Of a DNA stretch of 64,000 nt, positions 44,194 to 51,696 are shown one piece after another. The notes under the pieces are model-generated. The model saw only the letters and a program-made list of their open reading frames with translations, ran no database searches and was not told the DNA's origin. A program made the position numbers and the translations under genes. How positions within the stretch are numbered: position 1 is the stretch's first letter; each line of letters opens with the position of its first letter. Source of the stretch: a virus. The stretch covers positions 1 through 64,000 of IMG/VR virus record IMGVR_UViG_3300033145_001156. One strand, given 5' to 3'.

Positions 44194-44526
44194 GTGAGGA
44201 TTGAGACTAGATTTATAAACCAGCTTTTGAATCAAATACAAAAGAGTAGATTCTATGATGGAAGCTATACTTACGTAGACCCTCTCTTATTGGTTCGTCA
44301 CAAGTTGGAATGCCTACGGGATGGCCGAGAGTGTAATCCTCTTAATGATTATGATGCCAGACTGTTGTTGAGGGCCATTAGGACAAATAGGGATCACGTT
44401 ATAGAACATGATCGGTCCGAAGCGATAGAAAAGCTGCTTGACAAGATGTACCAAATTTGTGTTCATGGTGAGTGGGCGCATCCTGGGGGAATCGTTGGCG
44501 ATCCCCGGGCGGAGGGCGCGGGTTGA
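44194..44526 (+). CDS. Helical protein
   Basis: A 110-residue protein from GTG 44194. TRFINQLLNQIQKSRFYDGS and LLLVRHKLECLRDGRECNPL, then a helical end. The C-terminal 18 residues (HPGGIVGDPRAEGAG) look unstructured. No family recognised. Confidence 0.65.
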   Translation: MRIETRFINQLLNQIQKSRFYDGSYTYVDPLLLVRHKLECLRDGRECNPLNDYDARLLLRAIRTNRDHVIEHDRSEAIEKLLDKMYQICVHGEWAHPGGIVGDPRAEGAG

Positions 44527-44610
44527 GCCAGCATAAGTAGTGCATATGGTTCTAATCCGTTTTCTGCGAAGAGACTGGATGGAATACAGAAGAAGTTATT
44601 TGAGTAACCC

Positions 44611-44639
44611 TTGACAATTCGGGGTATTTGTATTATAAT
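44611..44639 (+). promoter_or_regulatory. Sigma70-type promoter
   Basis: TTGACA (44611-44616), 17 bases, TATAAT (44634-44639). It leads into 44660. Confidence 0.9.
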
Positions 44640-44659
44640 TCAGGCAAGGAGGTGGAGAT

Positions 44660-44863
44660 ATGACTCACAAGGTGATATACAAGATGAACCTGAGGGGGGA
44701 CGGGCGATTGGTGGAGTTCCTTCAGCCCTTCCTGGCCAGTTACGTCGAGGAGAAGCTGACCCTGGGCAGGGCGAGGAAGTTCAAGTCTGCGCTGGAGATC
44801 ATCTTCGGAGACGCCGTGACCGTCCAGACGGCCAGCCTGCCGATCAGCATCAAGATTCTGTAA
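44660..44863 (+). CDS. Small protein behind a strong promoter
   Basis: A 67-residue protein after AAGGAGGTGG. Beta strands and a helix (RLVEFLQPFLASYVEEKL), then a hydrophobic end (PISIKIL). Similar in position and size to other first-in-unit small genes. Function unknown. Confidence 0.7.
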   Translation: MTHKVIYKMNLRGDGRLVEFLQPFLASYVEEKLTLGRARKFKSALEIIFGDAVTVQTASLPISIKIL

Positions 44864-44873
44864 TGCTCTTCAC

Positions 44874-45179
44874 GTGAAAAAGTGGCAGAAGAGGATCTGG
44901 CAGGAGGTCATCGACCGGGATGAGGGGTTGTGCTTATACTGCGGAAGGCAGGGATGTCAGGTCCATCATGTCACGCCACGGTTGCGCTATGGTAAAGAGG
45001 GCAAGAGGAAGGGCGGCCCATTGTGGCAGTTGAAGAACATGTGCTGTGTGTGTTTCAGGTGCAACGTGGAGGCGCACACGAGGGGGATGAGGATCAGGGC
45101 CATGGAGATTCTGCACCAGCGATTCGAATATGACTACTCTGACGGGCCATGGGCGGAATATGGGGTGGGCGATGGATGA
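44874..45179 (+). CDS. HNH endonuclease
   Basis: A 101-residue HNH nuclease. The zinc and catalytic motif reads CLYCGRQGCQVHHVTPRLRY ... QLKNMCCVCFRCNVEAH: two CxxC pairs around the HH and N...H of the beta-beta-alpha metal fold. Stand-alone phage HNH proteins can be homing nucleases or packaging nickases. There is no terminase next to it, so homing or defence is likelier. Confidence 0.85.
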   Translation: MKKWQKRIWQEVIDRDEGLCLYCGRQGCQVHHVTPRLRYGKEGKRKGGPLWQLKNMCCVCFRCNVEAHTRGMRIRAMEILHQRFEYDYSDGPWAEYGVGDG

Positions 45180-45363
45180 CAAGGACTTCCGGGAGATTGA
45201 TGCTTATCTCATTTTCCAAAGGAAGTTAGCGGAGGAGACGGAGAATGCTGGCAAGATGGTGGCGGGGTTTTTCAACACCCTCGTTCAGCATGGCGTACCA
45301 GAACAATGGGCAGCATACATGACCTCATTCTACTTTTGGGCACTGACGCAGAAGGGGAAATGA
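45172..45363 (+). CDS. Unknown 63-residue protein
   Basis: ATG 45172, inside the end of the HNH gene. Helical (RKLAEETENAGKMVAGFFNT, VPEQWAAYMTSFYFWAL). ATGA overlap with the next gene. Confidence 0.65.
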   Translation: MDDKDFREIDAYLIFQRKLAEETENAGKMVAGFFNTLVQHGVPEQWAAYMTSFYFWALTQKGK

Positions 45364-45452
45364 GCGGAGACCGGTTCGACTTGGTTGGGGGCTTCCTGAT
45401 CTTGATGCTCGCAGTCGTGGTGGTGTTGGCGATATGGGGAGGTTGCAGATGA
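45360..45452 (+). CDS. 30-residue membrane protein
   Basis: One transmembrane helix (LVGGFLILMLAVVVVLAIWG) after a short polar start. It overlaps both neighbours as ATGA, which supports translation. Confidence 0.6.
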   Translation: MSGDRFDLVGGFLILMLAVVVVLAIWGGCR

Positions 45453-45514
45453 GAGAACTGCCGATCTTGCTTAATGGCGAAATGGTACGGGCGACGATGG
45501 AGGGGCGCACTTGA
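45449..45514 (+). pseudogene. 5' fragment of an ASCH-like gene, cut by homing endonuclease insertion
   Basis: ATG 45449 opens RELPILLNGEMVRATMEGRT and then stops. This is the conserved N-terminus of the ASCH-like family (compare RELPVLMNSSMTIATMARTK at 46354). The stop codon overlaps the TTGACA of the LAGLIDADG gene's promoter, so the inserted unit truncated the gene here, while an alternative N-terminus is encoded on the far side. Confidence 0.65.
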
Positions 45515-45539
45515 CAACTAGAGTAGTCTGTACTATACT
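45511..45539 (+). promoter_or_regulatory. Sigma70-type promoter of the LAGLIDADG gene
   Basis: TTGACA (45511-45516), 17 bases, TATACT (45534-45539). Confidence 0.85.
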
Positions 45540-45577
45540 ATACCTGAGAATGTTTAGTCCATGAGGAGGTATAGGGC

Positions 45578-46369
45578 ATGATTAACTGGCAGGATAAGGA
45601 CTGGTCATATTTACTAGGCGTTATACATGGCGATGGATGTATCGCCCCGCGCAGCATAAATATTGCTGTAGGATATGGTGATCGGGACTACGCAGATGTG
45701 TTAATGTCTTTATGGGAATCGTTGGGATATTTTCCCAAGTTGTACCGCCCACGCTCTGCACTTAGGGTAAGCGTTCACAGCAAAGTGTTGCGTGATGAGA
45801 TAGCGCCATTCAAGCAGAAAGGTATTTGGTCATGGCCGGAAGGGTTGCAGGAGTCGGAATATCTTTCTGGGGTATTCGACTCTGATGGATGGGCATCTTT
45901 GGCGGGCGGTAGTAAGAAGATTGGTATTACACTCAAACGGAGCGGAAATCTTAAGAGACTAGCTGCCTACCTGGGTCATTTGGGAATTCCTAGAGTAACC
46001 GTTCAAAATAGAGTAACAAGCTATAAGGGTCGCCCCTACGAAATAGAGAGAATACTCATTTGTGATTCAGCAAGGATTGTTCAGCTCGGAGCCTTGTTGA
46101 ATTTTCGTAATGCTAGAAAGGCAGGCATGTTTGATGCGGTTTATCAACATGCTAAGAACTATTTGAATCGGGTCCCACTGTGGCGCGAGGTAGGATTATG
46201 GCTAATGGAAGAGTCTAGAGATTGGCGCGAAATTGCCAAGAAGTTTAATTTGTCGAAGGCTCAAGTTGATAGTGTCCTGCAGAACTTACGCCAGAACGCA
46301 GACGTTCAGACAACGCCCCAGGTAGTAATCTTGACGAAATACGAGGTGAGGGAGTGGCGAGACAAATAA
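45578..46369 (+). CDS. LAGLIDADG homing endonuclease
   Basis: A 263-residue protein with two LAGLIDADG motifs: YLLGVIHGDGCI (residues about 11-22) and YLSGVFDSDGWASL (about 94-107). Single-chain enzymes of this type bind long targets and cut DNA to spread. The C-terminal 60 residues (WREIAKKFNLSKAQVDSVLQ) look like a helix-turn-helix. It lies between two pieces of an ASCH-like gene, has its own promoter and is AT-richer than its surroundings. Confidence 0.9.
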   Translation: MINWQDKDWSYLLGVIHGDGCIAPRSINIAVGYGDRDYADVLMSLWESLGYFPKLYRPRSALRVSVHSKVLRDEIAPFKQKGIWSWPEGLQESEYLSGVFDSDGWASLAGGSKKIGITLKRSGNLKRLAAYLGHLGIPRVTVQNRVTSYKGRPYEIERILICDSARIVQLGALLNFRNARKAGMFDAVYQHAKNYLNRVPLWREVGLWLMEESRDWREIAKKFNLSKAQVDSVLQNLRQNADVQTTPQVVILTKYEVREWRDK

Positions 46370-46986
46370 GAGAACTTCCCGTGTTAATGAATAGCTCTAT
46401 GACTATAGCGACAATGGCCAGGACGAAGACGATGACTCGCAGGCCGATGAGGCCGCAGCCTGAACATGATGCGCGATACACTCACCAGCCCCAGCGGTTG
46501 GTTTGGAGGGCGCGTAGTGGATGGGAAGGCATCATGTGGGAGCCGTGGAAGCTAGGACATCCCCGGCCAGGATATGAGCACGTTGCCAAGCAGGGGCCAT
46601 ACGGAGTCCCCGGCGACTTCCTCTATGTGCGGGAGACGTGCCGGGCTGAGGAGCTTGAAAGCGGCCTCGACGGTATACGTTACTTGGCCGACAATGCCTT
46701 CATCGAAATCGAGGATAGTCTAGAAGCGGGCAAGCGCTGGAGCCAGATGTACCATTATCGAGGGGGCGAGGGGCTGACTATTCCCAGTATCCACATACCC
46801 AAGTGGGCCACACGGACGTGGCTGGTGAATACGGGCGTGGGAGTGGAGCGCGGGCCAGAGATCACGGAAGCCGATGCGAGGGCCGAGGGGTTCGAGAGCG
46901 CCGACGCGTTCATGATCTGGTGGGAGAATCAATACCCTGGAATGGACTGGCGGTTCGTGACTAGCTACGAGGTGATAGAGCGATGA
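46354..46986 (+). CDS. ASCH-like phage protein, copy 2
   Basis: A 210-residue protein from GTG 46354. The order RELPVLMNSSMTIATMARTK, GDFLYVRETC, TIPSIHIPKWATRTWLVNTG, GVERGPEITEADARAEGF matches the relative at 37426. Its first residues are encoded inside the end of the homing endonuclease gene, so the insertion rebuilt this gene's start. Confidence 0.85.
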   Translation: MARQIRELPVLMNSSMTIATMARTKTMTRRPMRPQPEHDARYTHQPQRLVWRARSGWEGIMWEPWKLGHPRPGYEHVAKQGPYGVPGDFLYVRETCRAEELESGLDGIRYLADNAFIEIEDSLEAGKRWSQMYHYRGGEGLTIPSIHIPKWATRTWLVNTGVGVERGPEITEADARAEGFESADAFMIWWENQYPGMDWRFVTSYEVIER

Positions 46987-47240
46987 GAGATGATCTTGGA
47001 CGTACGACATGGCCCGACAAGGTGCGAGCAGAGCGCGACAAATACGGGGAGTTCATCGAGCGGCTGGCGCGGACGGGACTAAAATGGCGACTTGACAATC
47101 CATCTTACTGGTACTGTCCGCACTGTGACGGCGGGGTAGTCCGTTCTGGCATAGGGCTCACCCACGAAGGCAACTGCCCCGTCGTCGAAGCTCGCCGTCT
47201 CTTGGGCTGGCCCGTGGATGAGCGGGGGAATCTGGAGTGA
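46983..47240 (+). CDS. Small zinc protein
   Basis: An 85-residue protein. WYCPHCDGGVVRSGIGLTHE and a following Cys form the metal site. The rest is charged and helical. Common type in phage accessory regions. Confidence 0.7.
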   Translation: MRDDLGRTTWPDKVRAERDKYGEFIERLARTGLKWRLDNPSYWYCPHCDGGVVRSGIGLTHEGNCPVVEARRLLGWPVDERGNLE

Positions 47241-47422
47241 TGATGACAATAAATGAATTCGTATGCAACGGGATCGACAGGCTCATGGCAGACGCGGCAG
47301 CGCAAGCATCTGAGTTCACGGATGCTAGCAGTGCGTTGGCAATAGCGTTCCTCGACGCGCCGGACACGTTGCGGAGGGCCTGGCATGACTGGCTAGTGAG
47401 CGAGGAGGAGAACGATGAGTGA
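47240..47422 (+). CDS. Small helical protein
   Basis: A 60-residue acidic helical protein (GIDRLMADAAAQASEFTDAS). ATG 47240 in TGATG overlap. Function unknown. Confidence 0.65.
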   Translation: MMTINEFVCNGIDRLMADAAAQASEFTDASSALAIAFLDAPDTLRRAWHDWLVSEEENDE

Positions 47423-47768
47423 GCGAACAGCATCTGAGATTCGGACGTATTGTGAGGCGGCAAGCGAGGGGCCGTGGCACAAAAACGGATTCCTGCCGCA
47501 ACGGGCATATAACGGGGCTAGTCAATGTGTTCTCGTTGCTCCTGCACGAATCTTTGTTCGTAGCGAAGTAGCCATCGCCGAAGCAAACCTCGCATTTTGC
47601 GTCAACGCCCGCGTCGACCTGCCCCGCGTGTTGGAGGTAGCGGTGAAGCTGCGAGAGATGGCAGAGTTTGCTTGTGAGCTTGCCGACGACGATGTGGACT
47701 GGGATGCAGTGAACGTGTTGCTAGACGAAACTAGGTGGCTAGCGGAGGATACCGATGGAGATGAGTGA
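47415..47768 (+). CDS. Conserved small phage protein, paralogue set member 1
   Basis: A 117-residue protein. SERTASEIRTYCEAASEGPW, AFCVNARVDLPRVLEVAVKL and WLAEDTDG. The next two genes share SERTAAQIRAYL, VDMPRLLEAAVKL and TAWLA, so three tandem relatives exist. The family is frequent in phages from metagenomes. Role unknown. Confidence 0.75.
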   Translation: MSERTASEIRTYCEAASEGPWHKNGFLPQRAYNGASQCVLVAPARIFVRSEVAIAEANLAFCVNARVDLPRVLEVAVKLREMAEFACELADDDVDWDAVNVLLDETRWLAEDTDGDE

Positions 47769-48033
47769 GCGGACGGCGGCACAAATCCGCGCGTACCTGG
47801 CAGAGGATATGAAGCTGCACAACTTCCTGGCATTGGTGGAAGTGGACATGCCGCGATTGCTGGAGGCGGCAGTGAAGTTGCGGGAGGCGCGATTGAGTGA
47901 TCGGCGTTGTATTATTGGCACTGCTTTCTATTCCCCGCTTTCTGAAGAGAAAATTGAGCGTCTGGCACAGCAAGATACCCTTTTGATCGAAACCGCATGG
48001 CTAGCAGAGGGGGATACTGATGGAGGCACCTGA
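47761..48033 (+). CDS. Paralogue set member 2
   Basis: A 90-residue protein. ATG 47761 is chosen by analogy with the previous gene (both begin SERTA). VEVDMPRLLEAAVKLREARL and ETAWLAEGDTDGG are shared elements. Confidence 0.7.
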   Translation: MSERTAAQIRAYLAEDMKLHNFLALVEVDMPRLLEAAVKLREARLSDRRCIIGTAFYSPLSEEKIERLAQQDTLLIETAWLAEGDTDGGT

Positions 48034-48382
48034 GCGGATCTACTTGCAAGCGAGCATGACGGAAGAGGATGACGACTGGGATGACGAGGTTGGAGTGACT
48101 TGGTGCGTTGACAGGATCAATGATACCGATGTTGAATATGTGCGGCGGGACGTGGCGGCGAAGCTGAGGGCGGCGCTTGCGCACTATCGTCTCACGGTTT
48201 CGGCGTATCATGGCAAATGCGCGGATCTCTTTGCCGAAACCGCATGGCTGGCAGATTCACCGGAAGCGGCAGTTTCACTAAACGCTGAAAACGGAGAGGA
48301 GAGTGAAGGCCACGTGCTGGCAGATGGTAAGCTGCATGATGGCATATCGACGACGGGACAATGGGGGGAGGGTGAAGCGTGA
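48020..48382 (+). CDS. Paralogue set member 3
   Basis: A 120-residue protein. APERIYLQASMTEED ... WCVDRINDTDVEYVRRDVAA is a pattern I know from phage small proteins. ETAWLADSPE links it to the two genes before. The tail (NAENGEESEGHVLADG) is polar. Confidence 0.7.
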   Translation: MEAPERIYLQASMTEEDDDWDDEVGVTWCVDRINDTDVEYVRRDVAAKLRAALAHYRLTVSAYHGKCADLFAETAWLADSPEAAVSLNAENGEESEGHVLADGKLHDGISTTGQWGEGEA

Positions 48383-48624
48383 CAGACTTGGAATCGGCAA
48401 TTTGGGGATTGGTGACAGAGAAGGAACTAAAAACGATCGGTGACCAGAAGCAGTTAGTGCGAGATATCGTAGCGCTATTCCCGCCGCAAAATCTGACACA
48501 TTACGCTCTTCGGGGTATCGTGGAGCAACTGCGGCTTTGCGGGTACGAATGTGAAGCTGGGCCGCTGATACTCAATACGGCATTTATAGCACTAGAGGAA
48601 TTGTCTCGCCAGGGAGGAGAGTGA
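48379..48624 (+). CDS. Unknown 81-residue protein
   Basis: GTG 48379 in GTGA overlap with the preceding stop. Helical with SAIWGLVTEKELKTIGDQKQ and two Cys. No family recognised. Confidence 0.65.
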   Translation: MTDLESAIWGLVTEKELKTIGDQKQLVRDIVALFPPQNLTHYALRGIVEQLRLCGYECEAGPLILNTAFIALEELSRQGGE

Positions 48625-48627
48625 AAC

Positions 48628-48861
48628 GTGCACAAGTGGCTGACGGCAGAAGAGATTGAGTGTATGGAAGAGACCTTGGTAGGTTTGGAAGAGCGACTTA
48701 TCGCTGCTCCCCTTTTTGCGCCTGATATGCGACGTCTCATAGCCGACCGTCGAGAGACGCGGAAACTGCTTAGGCGCGTTGTGTTCGGAGATATATTCAT
48801 GGATTTGAGGCTAGCGCTAAGTGACATAAGCGATATGTTGGAGGCAACCGCCGATGACTAA
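48628..48861 (+). CDS. Small helical protein
   Basis: A 77-residue protein from GTG 48628 after GGGAGGAG. Helix-rich (AEEIECMEETLVGLEERLIA, RRLIADRRETRKLLRRVV). Probably forms a helical bundle or coiled coil. Function unknown. Confidence 0.65.
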   Translation: MHKWLTAEEIECMEETLVGLEERLIAAPLFAPDMRRLIADRRETRKLLRRVVFGDIFMDLRLALSDISDMLEATADD

Positions 48862-49018
48862 CTGGCAAAAGTGTCCTGATTGCGGTAAGGTTTGCGCGAA
48901 GCTAAGAATATGGGGTAACATCTTAGTTGGGTATTGTCTGGGCTGTGACCTCAAGTGGTGGGGTATGTTGGGTACGGAGCACCTGATAGGCAGGAAAGGC
49001 GGGAAGAAAGATGACTGA
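48854..49018 (+). CDS. Zinc-ribbon microprotein
   Basis: A 54-residue protein. KCPDCGKVC and YCLGCDLKWWG form the zinc site, and the end is basic (IGRKGGKKDD). Part of its coding sequence (GTTTGCGCGAAGC) looks like a diverged junction palindrome. Confidence 0.65.
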   Translation: MTNWQKCPDCGKVCAKLRIWGNILVGYCLGCDLKWWGMLGTEHLIGRKGGKKDD

Positions 49019-49115
49019 CGCTGAAAAGATGCTTCTGAAGAAGCTACGCGTGCTCCTGGTGGAAATGATTCACTTGATTGACGCGCGGCTATCGATGGCA
49101 AGCGCCGGGGGGTAG
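49011..49115 (+). CDS. 34-residue peptide gene
   Basis: ATG 49011 in overlap with the previous stop. AEKMLLKKLRVLLVEMIHLI is an amphipathic helix with basic and hydrophobic faces. It could associate with a membrane. It lies directly before the transglycosylase gene, so an accessory lysis role is possible. Confidence 0.45.
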   Translation: MTDAEKMLLKKLRVLLVEMIHLIDARLSMASAGG

Positions 49116-49120
49116 CACAA

Positions 49121-49579
49121 ATGACTGATGCACAGATGCTCCAGACAATCACAACAATGCTGACAGGCCCACCTTCCAGCCTGGTGATAATCATGGCGAT
49201 TGGGGCGGCGGCGCGGTTGCATGGCCTAGACGGCTTGATGTACTACCGCCAGATATGGGCCGAATCCAGGTTCAATCCTGAAGCGGTCAACCCAAAGTCC
49301 GGCTGCCTTGGGCTGGGCCAGATGAATCCGAAGTTCTGGCCGGAGGCGACGACCGACGTGAAGGGCAATCTGAAATTGTCGGCAGGGTACATGGAGAACT
49401 TGTTGGAGCAATATGGGGGCAACTACGAAAAGGCACTGGCGGCATATAACTGGGGCCCTGCGAGAGTAGATTTTATGATTGACAAGTTCGCTGCTTATGG
49501 CGGCAGCTGGTATGCCGTCTTGCCCCAGGAGACGCAGAAGTACATCCGCTGGATCATGGAGGGGGATGGAGATGAGTGA
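49121..49579 (+). CDS. Lytic transglycosylase (SLT-like)
   Basis: A 152-residue protein. A hydrophobic N-terminal segment (LVIIMAIGAAARLHG) may anchor or export it. AESRFNPEAVNPKSGCLGLG carries the catalytic Glu of soluble lytic transglycosylases (E about 47), with GLGQMNPKFW, ALAAYNWGPARV and ETQKYI completing the family pattern. It cleaves peptidoglycan glycan strands and may act in lysis or in DNA entry. Confidence 0.9.
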   Translation: MTDAQMLQTITTMLTGPPSSLVIIMAIGAAARLHGLDGLMYYRQIWAESRFNPEAVNPKSGCLGLGQMNPKFWPEATTDVKGNLKLSAGYMENLLEQYGGNYEKALAAYNWGPARVDFMIDKFAAYGGSWYAVLPQETQKYIRWIMEGDGDE

Positions 49580-49919
49580 ACTGATTGATATAGTCAGGTG
49601 TCACAGGTGCAACAACAGGGCTATCGTGGCGGGACTCTGCGCTGGGTGCGCCAGCAAGGAGATCAAGCGGCTGCGCGAATCACTACGAGGGGCGCAAGAT
49701 AACGTGACGCGCCAGATCGAGGCAGTCAAGGATGCGGAGAGGGAGATCAAGCGCTTGCGGAAGATTGAGGCGGCACTGTTATTGCCTTGGCAAGTGGATG
49801 TTGACCCCAGGAAGGCCGCGATCACCTGGTATCGGAAAATGGCTCTTTATTCTGCCGGCGGCGACGCTCTGAGGGCGCAACGGTTCGCCATGGCCGATGC
49901 GCTGGAGGGGAAACCATGA
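49572..49919 (+). CDS. Zinc and coiled-coil protein
   Basis: A 115-residue protein; ATG 49572 fits the spacing to GGAGGGGG. CHRCNNRAIVAGLCAGCAS is a zinc site near the start. Heptad-like helices follow (KEIKRLRESLRGAQDNVTRQ, DAEREIKRLRKIEAALL). Function unknown. Confidence 0.7.
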   Translation: MSELIDIVRCHRCNNRAIVAGLCAGCASKEIKRLRESLRGAQDNVTRQIEAVKDAEREIKRLRKIEAALLLPWQVDVDPRKAAITWYRKMALYSAGGDALRAQRFAMADALEGKP

Positions 49920-50149
49920 CAGATGCACTTCAATTAGAGCTACTCAATGCGCGCATCAAAACACTGGAAGCCGAAAATGCGTTGCTAGGTGCTCAGCATG
50001 ATGCCTATGAAGATTTCATATGGGCCGTATTAGGTATGTTCAGCGGAAAGAATATGGAGGCTTTCAAGGTATGGGTTGCTAATGTTCTCAAGTCTATTGA
50101 TGCGTTGCCGAATAGCGATAAGATTAGAGAGGCATTGGAGGCGAGATGA
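49916..50149 (+). CDS. Small coiled-coil protein
   Basis: A 77-residue protein in ATGA overlap. LLNARIKTLEAENALLGAQH is a leucine-zipper-like helix. Function unknown. Confidence 0.65.
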   Translation: MTDALQLELLNARIKTLEAENALLGAQHDAYEDFIWAVLGMFSGKNMEAFKVWVANVLKSIDALPNSDKIREALEAR

Positions 50150-50238
50150 GCAAGGGCGGGTGGTTCGTGGCGGCATGCGCACTGGGGGTCTTGGGGTACG
50201 CACTCGTGTCGTGCGGGCTGTGGACGCTGGTGCGTTGA
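50146..50238 (+). CDS. 30-residue membrane protein
   Basis: One transmembrane helix (WFVAACALGVLGYALVSCG) flanked by basic ends. ATGA overlap upstream. Its stop codon lies within the -35 of the next promoter. Confidence 0.6.
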   Translation: MSKGGWFVAACALGVLGYALVSCGLWTLVR

Positions 50239-50263
50239 CTAGAGCGCCGTTTTGTGGTAGAAT
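50235..50263 (+). promoter_or_regulatory. Sigma70-type promoter
   Basis: TTGACT (50235-50240), 17 bases, TAGAAT (50258-50263) with TGTGG in front. It leads into 50278. Confidence 0.75.
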
Positions 50264-50277
50264 TATGGGAGGGAAGG

Positions 50278-50511
50278 ATGAAGCATTTCGTTGATGGGGA
50301 TCAGGTGGCGATCACGCTGGACGACTTTGTGGACTTGCAGCAATCGCCCGCCGTGTTCATTCCCGTGGACAGCGACGACGGGAGGGCCGTGATCGCTGGC
50401 GGGGTGGCGCAGTTGTCTGTGGGGCGGTTGAGCGAGATATTCAACGAATTGAGGACTTTGCGCGAAGCGCAGGAAGGGGATGGAAATGGGCGGGCAGGTC
50501 TTGAAGGTTAG
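50278..50511 (+). CDS. Small acidic protein
   Basis: A 77-residue protein after GGGAAGG. Beta-rich (DQVAITLDDFVDLQQSPAVF, RAVIAGGVAQLSVGRL), then a polar tail encoded partly by a diverged junction palindrome (LRTLREAQEG). Function unknown. Confidence 0.65.
   Translation: MKHFVDGDQVAITLDDFVDLQQSPAVFIPVDSDDGRAVIAGGVAQLSVGRLSEIFNELRTLREAQEGDGNGRAGLEG
50455..50468. repeat. Junction palindrome, copy 14 (variant)
   Basis: ACTTTGCGCGAAGC, two changes from the core, 18 bases before the start of the next gene and followed by GCAGGAAGGGG. Confidence 0.75.
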
Positions 50512-50965
50512 GCGGTACAAGGCGGGGTACGAGGTTCGGACGATACATCATCCAGAAGAAGATTGCGGCGTTCCCGGCGGGATGGAGATGAAGTCCGCCT
50601 TCACGCCGGAAGGGTACTACATCGGCAATTCCAAGGATGCATACCGATTGATAGTCAAGCGGGGCATCAAGCCGGAACCCATGAAGCCGGATCGTCCGGA
50701 GGCTAACGGGGGTTGGGGGCGGACGTGTTCCATCGGGTTCTGTGAGCGCGACCAGAAGTGGTTCGGCTGGTCACACAGGGCTATCTACGGGTTCGGAATT
50801 GGCGCTAAGGTAAAAGAGGGGGACTGTGCTGCGAGTTCGGGATGGACTGACGAGTGGTTGGCAGAGTATCCTGAAGATGACCTTAGCTTACCAGTCGGAT
50901 TTGTCGCTGAGTCATTAGCTGATTGTAAACGAATGGCGATAGCGTTTGCGGAAAGTGTATCCTAG
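50486..50965 (+). CDS. Conserved phage protein of unknown function
   Basis: A 159-residue protein. YKAGYEVRTIHHPEEDCGVP, GGWGRTCSIGFCERDQKWFG, WSHRAIYGFGIG, then EDLSLPVGFVAESLADCKRM: a set of phrases I recognise from phage hypothetical proteins. Probably a single globular domain. ATG 50480 is an alternative start. A palindrome follows its stop. Confidence 0.8.
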   Translation: MGGQVLKVRRYKAGYEVRTIHHPEEDCGVPGGMEMKSAFTPEGYYIGNSKDAYRLIVKRGIKPEPMKPDRPEANGGWGRTCSIGFCERDQKWFGWSHRAIYGFGIGAKVKEGDCAASSGWTDEWLAEYPEDDLSLPVGFVAESLADCKRMAIAFAESVS

Positions 50966-50966
50966 G

Positions 50967-50980
50967 ACTTTGCGCAAAGT
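50967..50980. repeat. Junction palindrome, copy 15
   Basis: Exact core after TAGG, extended on the right to CT. Confidence 0.9.
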
Positions 50981-51021
50981 CTGGGGGAGCGACGGTCGGG
51001 GTTCGCAGGCATGGGTTCGAC

Positions 51022-51273
51022 ATGGAGTGGGCGCACCACAGGCACGGGGTCCGGGTGGGTGATGAGAGGGTGTCGGAGTACGTCGAGGATGTGCTCAGGC
51101 AGGTGAAGAGGAGCGGCAACGGATTCGTGGGGACGGGCGACTTGGCGGTGTACGGGTATCTGGCTGACGAGGCTGATCTGTATGTGCTCGTCATCCTTCA
51201 CGGGGCGGAGAGCTACTGCCTGGAGATGACGGCAGAGGCGGTTCATGCGAGACTCGTGGATTCAATGCCCTGA
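51022..51273 (+). CDS. Unknown 83-residue protein
   Basis: ATG 51022 lacks a good ribosome-binding site, which lowers confidence in the start. The sequence is alpha/beta (RVSEYVEDVLRQVKRSGNGF, DEADLYVLVILHGAESYCLE). No family recognised. Confidence 0.6.
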   Translation: MEWAHHRHGVRVGDERVSEYVEDVLRQVKRSGNGFVGTGDLAVYGYLADEADLYVLVILHGAESYCLEMTAEAVHARLVDSMP

Positions 51274-51355
51274 TTGCAAGGGCCTTGGCAAGATTGACGG
51301 GAAGAAGTGTCCGCGCTGCGGGGGGAAGTTCTGCGTGAAGAAAGAGGAGGATTGA
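51245..51355 (+). CDS. DnaJ-type zinc microprotein
   Basis: A 36-residue protein. CPDCKGLGKIDGKKCPRCGG carries two CxxCxGxG-like units, which chelate one zinc. It overlaps the previous gene and ends one base before the next ATG. Confidence 0.65.
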   Translation: MRDSWIQCPDCKGLGKIDGKKCPRCGGKFCVKKEED

Positions 51356-51673
51356 ATGGAGACGTTCAAGTGCTACGTGTGCAAGGTGGAGGTCGAGGGA
51401 GGATACCACGTGTTCATGGAGGCCCGGAGCGCCAGGGAGAAGGACAGGTTCAGGGACGTGTGCGAGAAGTGCGTGCCGGGGGCGACCGAGTTCGACAGGT
51501 GTCTCAGTCCTGAAACGATAAAACAGATGCATGGGGAGTATGCGTCTGGGATGGGTCCGAGGGAGATCGAGCTGAGGGAGATGTTCCGGGAGGCGATGAA
51601 GATACTCCCTGACAGGGTGAGGCACGGGATCTACGAGGCGTATTGGGAGAAGTGCGAGAGGGTGCTGGGATGA
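51356..51673 (+). CDS. Small zinc protein
   Basis: A 105-residue protein after AGAGGAGG. FKCYVCKVEVEGGYHVFMEA and CEKCVPG form the zinc site, and the C-terminal half is helical (REIELREMFREAMKILPDRV). Function unknown. Confidence 0.7.
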   Translation: METFKCYVCKVEVEGGYHVFMEARSAREKDRFRDVCEKCVPGATEFDRCLSPETIKQMHGEYASGMGPREIELREMFREAMKILPDRVRHGIYEAYWEKCERVLG

Positions 51674-51696
51674 CCTTGCAGCAAAGGGAGTGAAGC

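Noticed and set aside
44874-45179. HNH gene as terminase-associated packaging nuclease
   Set aside because: The terminase genes are 8 kb away with unrelated genes between, so the usual HNH-terminase neighbourhood is not met.
45538-45574. Hairpin CTATACCT/AGGTATAG hiding the ribosome-binding site of the LAGLIDADG gene
   Set aside because: The left arm overlaps the -10 element and lies upstream of the predicted transcription start, so it would not be in the mRNA.
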